Shown here: in pieces, positions 61,150-64,000 of the stretch
Layout of the letters: each line of letters begins with the position of its first letter
How positions within the stretch are numbered: position 1 is the stretch's first letter
Origin: Chloroflexota bacterium
GTDB lineage: Bacteria; Chloroflexota; Anaerolineae; UBA4142
Assembly (NCBI GenBank): GCA_016215025.1
Contig: JACRMI010000032.1
Coordinates: forward strand, 1 to 64,000
Direction: 5' to 3'
Length of the DNA stretch: 64,000 nt
Notes under the pieces: model-generated
What the model saw: the letters and a program-made list of their open reading frames with translations, nothing else
Database searches by the model: none
Told to the model about the DNA's origin: nothing
Translations under genes and position numbers: made by a program

Positions 61150-62546
61150 CGGCAAAAACTCTACTCGACAAAATCTGGGACAGTCACGTCGTCGTCGCAC
61201 AAGAATCCAACAGTCCCGCGATCCTCTACATCGATTTGCATCTCGTTCACGAAGTCACATCGCCACAAGCGTTTCAAGGACTGCGCGAGCGCGGATTAAA
61301 AGTACGACGCACTGACAAGACATTTGCAACACTCGATCACAGCATTCCGACCGACGCGCAAGCGTTTCCCATCCGTGATGAAATCGCCGCGAAGCAAATC
61401 GCGCAGATGGAAAAAAACTGCCGCGATTTTGGCGTGCGCTTGTTTGGCATTGGCGATCCGAACCAGGGCGTCGTGCACATCATCGGTCCCGAACTCGGGC
61501 TGACGCAACCGGGGATGACGATTGTCTGCGGCGACAGTCACACCGCCACGCACGGCGCATTCGGCGCGCTCGCGTTCGGCATTGGCACGAGCGAAGTCGA
61601 ACACGTCTTGGCGACGCAATGCTTGTTGCAATCAAAACCGAAATCGATGCAGGTGCGCGTCGATGGAACACTTGCCAAAGGCGTGACGGCGAAGGACATC
61701 ATCCTCGCGCTCATCGCAAAGATTGGAATCGGTGGTGGCACCGGGCACGTCATCGAATACACCGGTTCAGCGATTCGCGCGCTGACGATGGAAGGTCGCA
61801 TGACGCTGTGCAACATGTCGATTGAAGGCGGCGCACGCGCGGGCATGGTCGCGCCGGACGACACGACGTTTGAATATTTGGCGGGACGCGAACATGCGCC
61901 GAAAGGTGCAGCGTGGGATGCGGCACTTGCGCGTTGGAAATCTTTGCCCACTGACGAGGACGCAACGTACGATCAGACCATCACGCTCGATGGCAACGCG
62001 CTTGAGCCGATGATTACGTTTGGCACGAATCCAGGAATGGGAATCCCGGTCACCGGTCGCGTGCCAAACCTGACAGGTCTTGGAGACCTGTCAGGTTTGA
62101 AAAAAGCACTCGAGTACATGGATTTGAAACCAGGCGAGCCGTTGCTCGGTCATCCCGTCGATGTGGTGTTCGTCGGCAGTTGCACGAATGGTCGCATATC
62201 CGATTTGCGCCTTGCCGCAGCGGTGTTGAAAGATCGCAAGGTTGCGGCGACAACACGCATGATGGTTGTCCCAGGATCGCAACAAGTCAAACGCCAAGCC
62301 GAAGCCGAAGGTCTCGATAAAATTTTCCGCGCGGCGGGCGCTGAATGGCGCGAACCTGGATGCTCGATGTGTATCGCGATGAATGGCGATCAATTGACAC
62401 CCGGTCAATACGCTGTCAGCACGAGCAATCGAAATTTTGAAGGGCGCCAAGGCAAAGGTGGACGCACGATGCTTGCATCGCCGTTGACCGCTGCCGCATC
62501 CGCCGTTGCGGGTAAGGTCGCGGATGTACGCGAATTATTGAATTGA
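61146..62546 (+). CDS. leuC: 3-Isopropylmalate dehydratase large subunit
   Basis: 466 residues. It isomerises 2- to 3-isopropylmalate with LeuD. Aconitase-family motifs [49 protein letters not shown], and the [4Fe-4S] cysteines in FVGSCTNGR and [11 protein letters not shown] perfect 33-bp palindrome (62066-62098) is read in frame as [11 protein letters not shown] in a surface region. The start overlaps the 87-aa ORF and the stop overlaps the next gene by 4 bp. Confidence 0.96.
   Translation: MTAKTLLDKIWDSHVVVAQESNSPAILYIDLHLVHEVTSPQAFQGLRERGLKVRRTDKTFATLDHSIPTDAQAFPIRDEIAAKQIAQMEKNCRDFGVRLFGIGDPNQGVVHIIGPELGLTQPGMTIVCGDSHTATHGAFGALAFGIGTSEVEHVLATQCLLQSKPKSMQVRVDGTLAKGVTAKDIILALIAKIGIGGGTGHVIEYTGSAIRALTMEGRMTLCNMSIEGGARAGMVAPDDTTFEYLAGREHAPKGAAWDAALARWKSLPTDEDATYDQTITLDGNALEPMITFGTNPGMGIPVTGRVPNLTGLGDLSGLKKALEYMDLKPGEPLLGHPVDVVFVGSCTNGRISDLRLAAAVLKDRKVAATTRMMVVPGSQQVKRQAEAEGLDKIFRAAGAEWREPGCSMCIAMNGDQLTPGQYAVSTSNRNFEGRQGKGGRTMLASPLTAAASAVAGKVADVRELLN
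62066..62098. repeat. 33-bp palindrome inserted in frame within leuC
   Basis: Perfect 15-bp arms AAACCTGACAGGTCT / AGACCTGTCAGGTTT around TGG. 33 bp equals 11 codons. It sits between the core RVP and the helix KKALEYM. Confidence 0.85.
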
Positions 62547-63730
62547 TGACATCTATCACGCGACGTGATTTTTTGAAATGGGTGAGTGGCAGTGTCGCCA
62601 GCGCCACTATCCTTACCAGTTGTAATCCAACGCCGACGAGCACGCCCATTCCAACAATGACAACGCTCAGTCCAACCGCTATCGCGCAGCCATCGACCGG
62701 TGAGAGTCTCGATTTCAAAATCGGACAGATGTTGCTGGTTGGATTTCGCGGGATGGAAGCAAAGATCGATCTACCGATTATGCGCGATCTTCGCGAACGA
62801 TTCCTGGGTGGCGTCGTCCTCTTCGATTACGACGGCGTGACGCACGAGTACGTTCGCAACGTGCAGTCGCCCGCCCAAGTCAAAGCACTCGTCGCGGGAT
62901 TGAAGCAAGCATCGACGAACTCGTTGCTCGTCGCGGTCGATCAAGAAGGCGGATGGGTTGCGCGCTTGCGTGAGAAATGGGGATTTCCAGAAACCGTTTC
63001 GGCTGGATCGCTGGGCAAAACCAATGATCTCGCGCTCACACACGACAAGACATCACAGATGGCAAAGACGCTCGCGGAGATGGGAATCAATCTAAATCTC
63101 GCACCAGTCGTCGATGTCAACACCAATCCGAACAATCCAATCATTGCCAAGTACGAACGAAGTTTTTCGCCCGATCCAAAAATCGTGACGCAGCACGCGC
63201 TCGAATTTATCAAGGCGCATCACGAACAAAATGTTTTGACAACGCTCAAACATTTTCCTGGGCACGGCAGTTCGAATCGCGACACACATTCCGGCGTCGT
63301 CGATGTGACCAAAACGTGGGCACGTATCGAACTCGAACCGTACGCGAGCATTATCCAAGCCAATCAAGCCGACGTGGTGATGACGGCGCATGTGTTCAAC
63401 GCCAACCTCGATCCGAAATTTCCAGCGACGCTTTCGGAGGCGACCGTCACCGGCATTTTGCGTGGCGAGTTGAAATACGACGGTGTCGTGATTTCGGACG
63501 ATATGCAGATGGGCGCAATCACGAGCCAGTTCGGATTCGAGACCGCCATTCTGAAATCGATTCAAGCCGGCGTGGACATTATCGCCATCGCGAACAACAT
63601 GACCTACGATGAAAACATCATCACGCGAACAGTCGCACTCGTCAAGCAATTTGTCCAAGCCGGCACGCTCACCGAAGCACGAATCGATCAATCGTATCAG
63701 AGAATCAAAAAGTTGAAGGATAAAGTGTAA
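62543..63730 (+). CDS. Exported glycoside hydrolase family 3 (NagZ-like) between leuC and leuD
   Basis: 395 residues. Tat motif TRRDFLKW then a lipobox (ATILTSCN), so a lipoprotein outside the membrane. GH3 barrel: [36 protein letters not shown], the NagZ loop [16 protein letters not shown] (His/Asp acid-base dyad) and [12 protein letters not shown] with the catalytic Asp. NagZ-type enzymes remove N-acetylglucosamine from peptidoglycan fragments. It overlaps leuC by 4 bp and leaves three bases before leuD. Its position inside the leu block is odd and may be accidental. Confidence 0.9.
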   Translation: MMTSITRRDFLKWVSGSVASATILTSCNPTPTSTPIPTMTTLSPTAIAQPSTGESLDFKIGQMLLVGFRGMEAKIDLPIMRDLRERFLGGVVLFDYDGVTHEYVRNVQSPAQVKALVAGLKQASTNSLLVAVDQEGGWVARLREKWGFPETVSAGSLGKTNDLALTHDKTSQMAKTLAEMGINLNLAPVVDVNTNPNNPIIAKYERSFSPDPKIVTQHALEFIKAHHEQNVLTTLKHFPGHGSSNRDTHSGVVDVTKTWARIELEPYASIIQANQADVVMTAHVFNANLDPKFPATLSEATVTGILRGELKYDGVVISDDMQMGAITSQFGFETAILKSIQAGVDIIAIANNMTYDENIITRTVALVKQFVQAGTLTEARIDQSYQRIKKLKDKV

Positions 63731-63733
63731 CGC

Positions 63734-64000
63734 ATGGAATCTTTGAAAACGCTCACCGCGCGCGTCGTCGCGCTGTCGAACGAAAACATCGACACCGATC
63801 AAATCATTCCCGCGCGCTTTTTGAAAGCGATCGACAAGAACGGCATGGGCAAGAATTTATTTTCCGATTGGCGTTACGACGCGGCGGGAAATCCCAAACC
63901 CGATTTTGTGTTGAATCAGCCGCAAGCGCATGGCGCGCAGATTCTGCTCGCGGGTGACAACTTTGCCTGCGGCAGCTCGCGCGAACATGCGGTGTGGGCG
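63734..64000 (+). CDS. leuD: 3-Isopropylmalate dehydratase small subunit (partial)
   Basis: The first 89 codons, cut by the window end. [39 protein letters not shown] and the swivel-domain motif [13 protein letters not shown] are unmistakable. No clear ribosome site is seen, so translation is probably coupled to the nagZ-like gene three bases before. Expect the rest of leuD, and perhaps leuB, beyond the window. Confidence 0.95.
   Translation, partial: MESLKTLTARVVALSNENIDTDQIIPARFLKAIDKNGMGKNLFSDWRYDAAGNPKPDFVLNQPQAHGAQILLAGDNFACGSSREHAVWA

Overview
The window looks like a chromosomal segment of a Chloroflexota bacterium, most likely class Anaerolineae. This is an inference from gene style, not from a marker tree. 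The features that suggest it are Thr/Pro-rich (TPTPT) linkers on membrane and surface proteins, WD40-STAND proteins, an Uma2-family protein, PucR and LuxR/PAS regulators, NBR1-like Ig domains, and intergenic gaps packed with short inverted repeat arrays. tRNA genes for initiator Met and for selenocysteine are present. No ribosomal RNA, CRISPR array or intact insertion sequence was seen.

Layout. 1-2950: a mobile-element scar with a Rep-like remnant, a small HTH/zinc-ribbon gene and two convergent tyrosine recombinases, ending at tRNA-fMet. 2996-6648: dprA and a recQ gene fused to a ComF-like phosphoribosyltransferase. 6768-11668: an AHSA1 protein with a histone-H1-like tail, a membrane-anchored coiled-coil protein and uvrB. 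11725-16759: an Uma2 protein, a two-gene module (Rossmann-like protein plus wHTH-TM-propeller), a secreted protein and an epimerase. 16855-21300: metallophosphoesterase, methyltransferase, dynamin-like GTPase and a VapBC-like pair whose toxin is frameshifted. 21309-23807: DUF2007, trmI, a stand-alone PEP-synthase ATP-grasp domain and a GIY-YIG protein. 23931-27475: a nSTAND-WD40 plus SIR2 operon, the best candidate anti-phage or cell-suicide system here, next to tRNA-Sec. 27890-31326: a Rieske/cytochrome b/dihaem cytochrome c respiratory operon.

31402-38821: secreted and membrane proteins, then a PepSY / small TM / ApbE / ferric-reductase-like TM / two-component operon preceded by helically phased TTAAC repeats that fit an OmpR-type operator. 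38888-43320: a short UvrA paralogue and a PucR regulator. 43576-49715: an SRPBCC protein and a set of surface proteins (Ig-like, NBR1-like, beta-gamma-crystallin, S74-type chaperone). Three of these share a 30-bp upstream motif, and a LuxR/PAS two-component pair (49977-51696) lies beside them.

51830-64000: a branched-chain amino acid super-operon, ilvD-ilvB-ilvN-ilvC-(ABC)-leuA-(87-aa ORF)-leuC-(nagZ-like)-leuD. It is preceded by a Leu/Ile/Val-rich 37-aa ORF and a terminator that together resemble an attenuator. Several junctions use 1-17 bp overlaps, which implies translational coupling. Two genes in this operon (the ABC gene and leuC) carry palindromic repeats inserted in frame, in the manner of Rickettsia palindromic elements.
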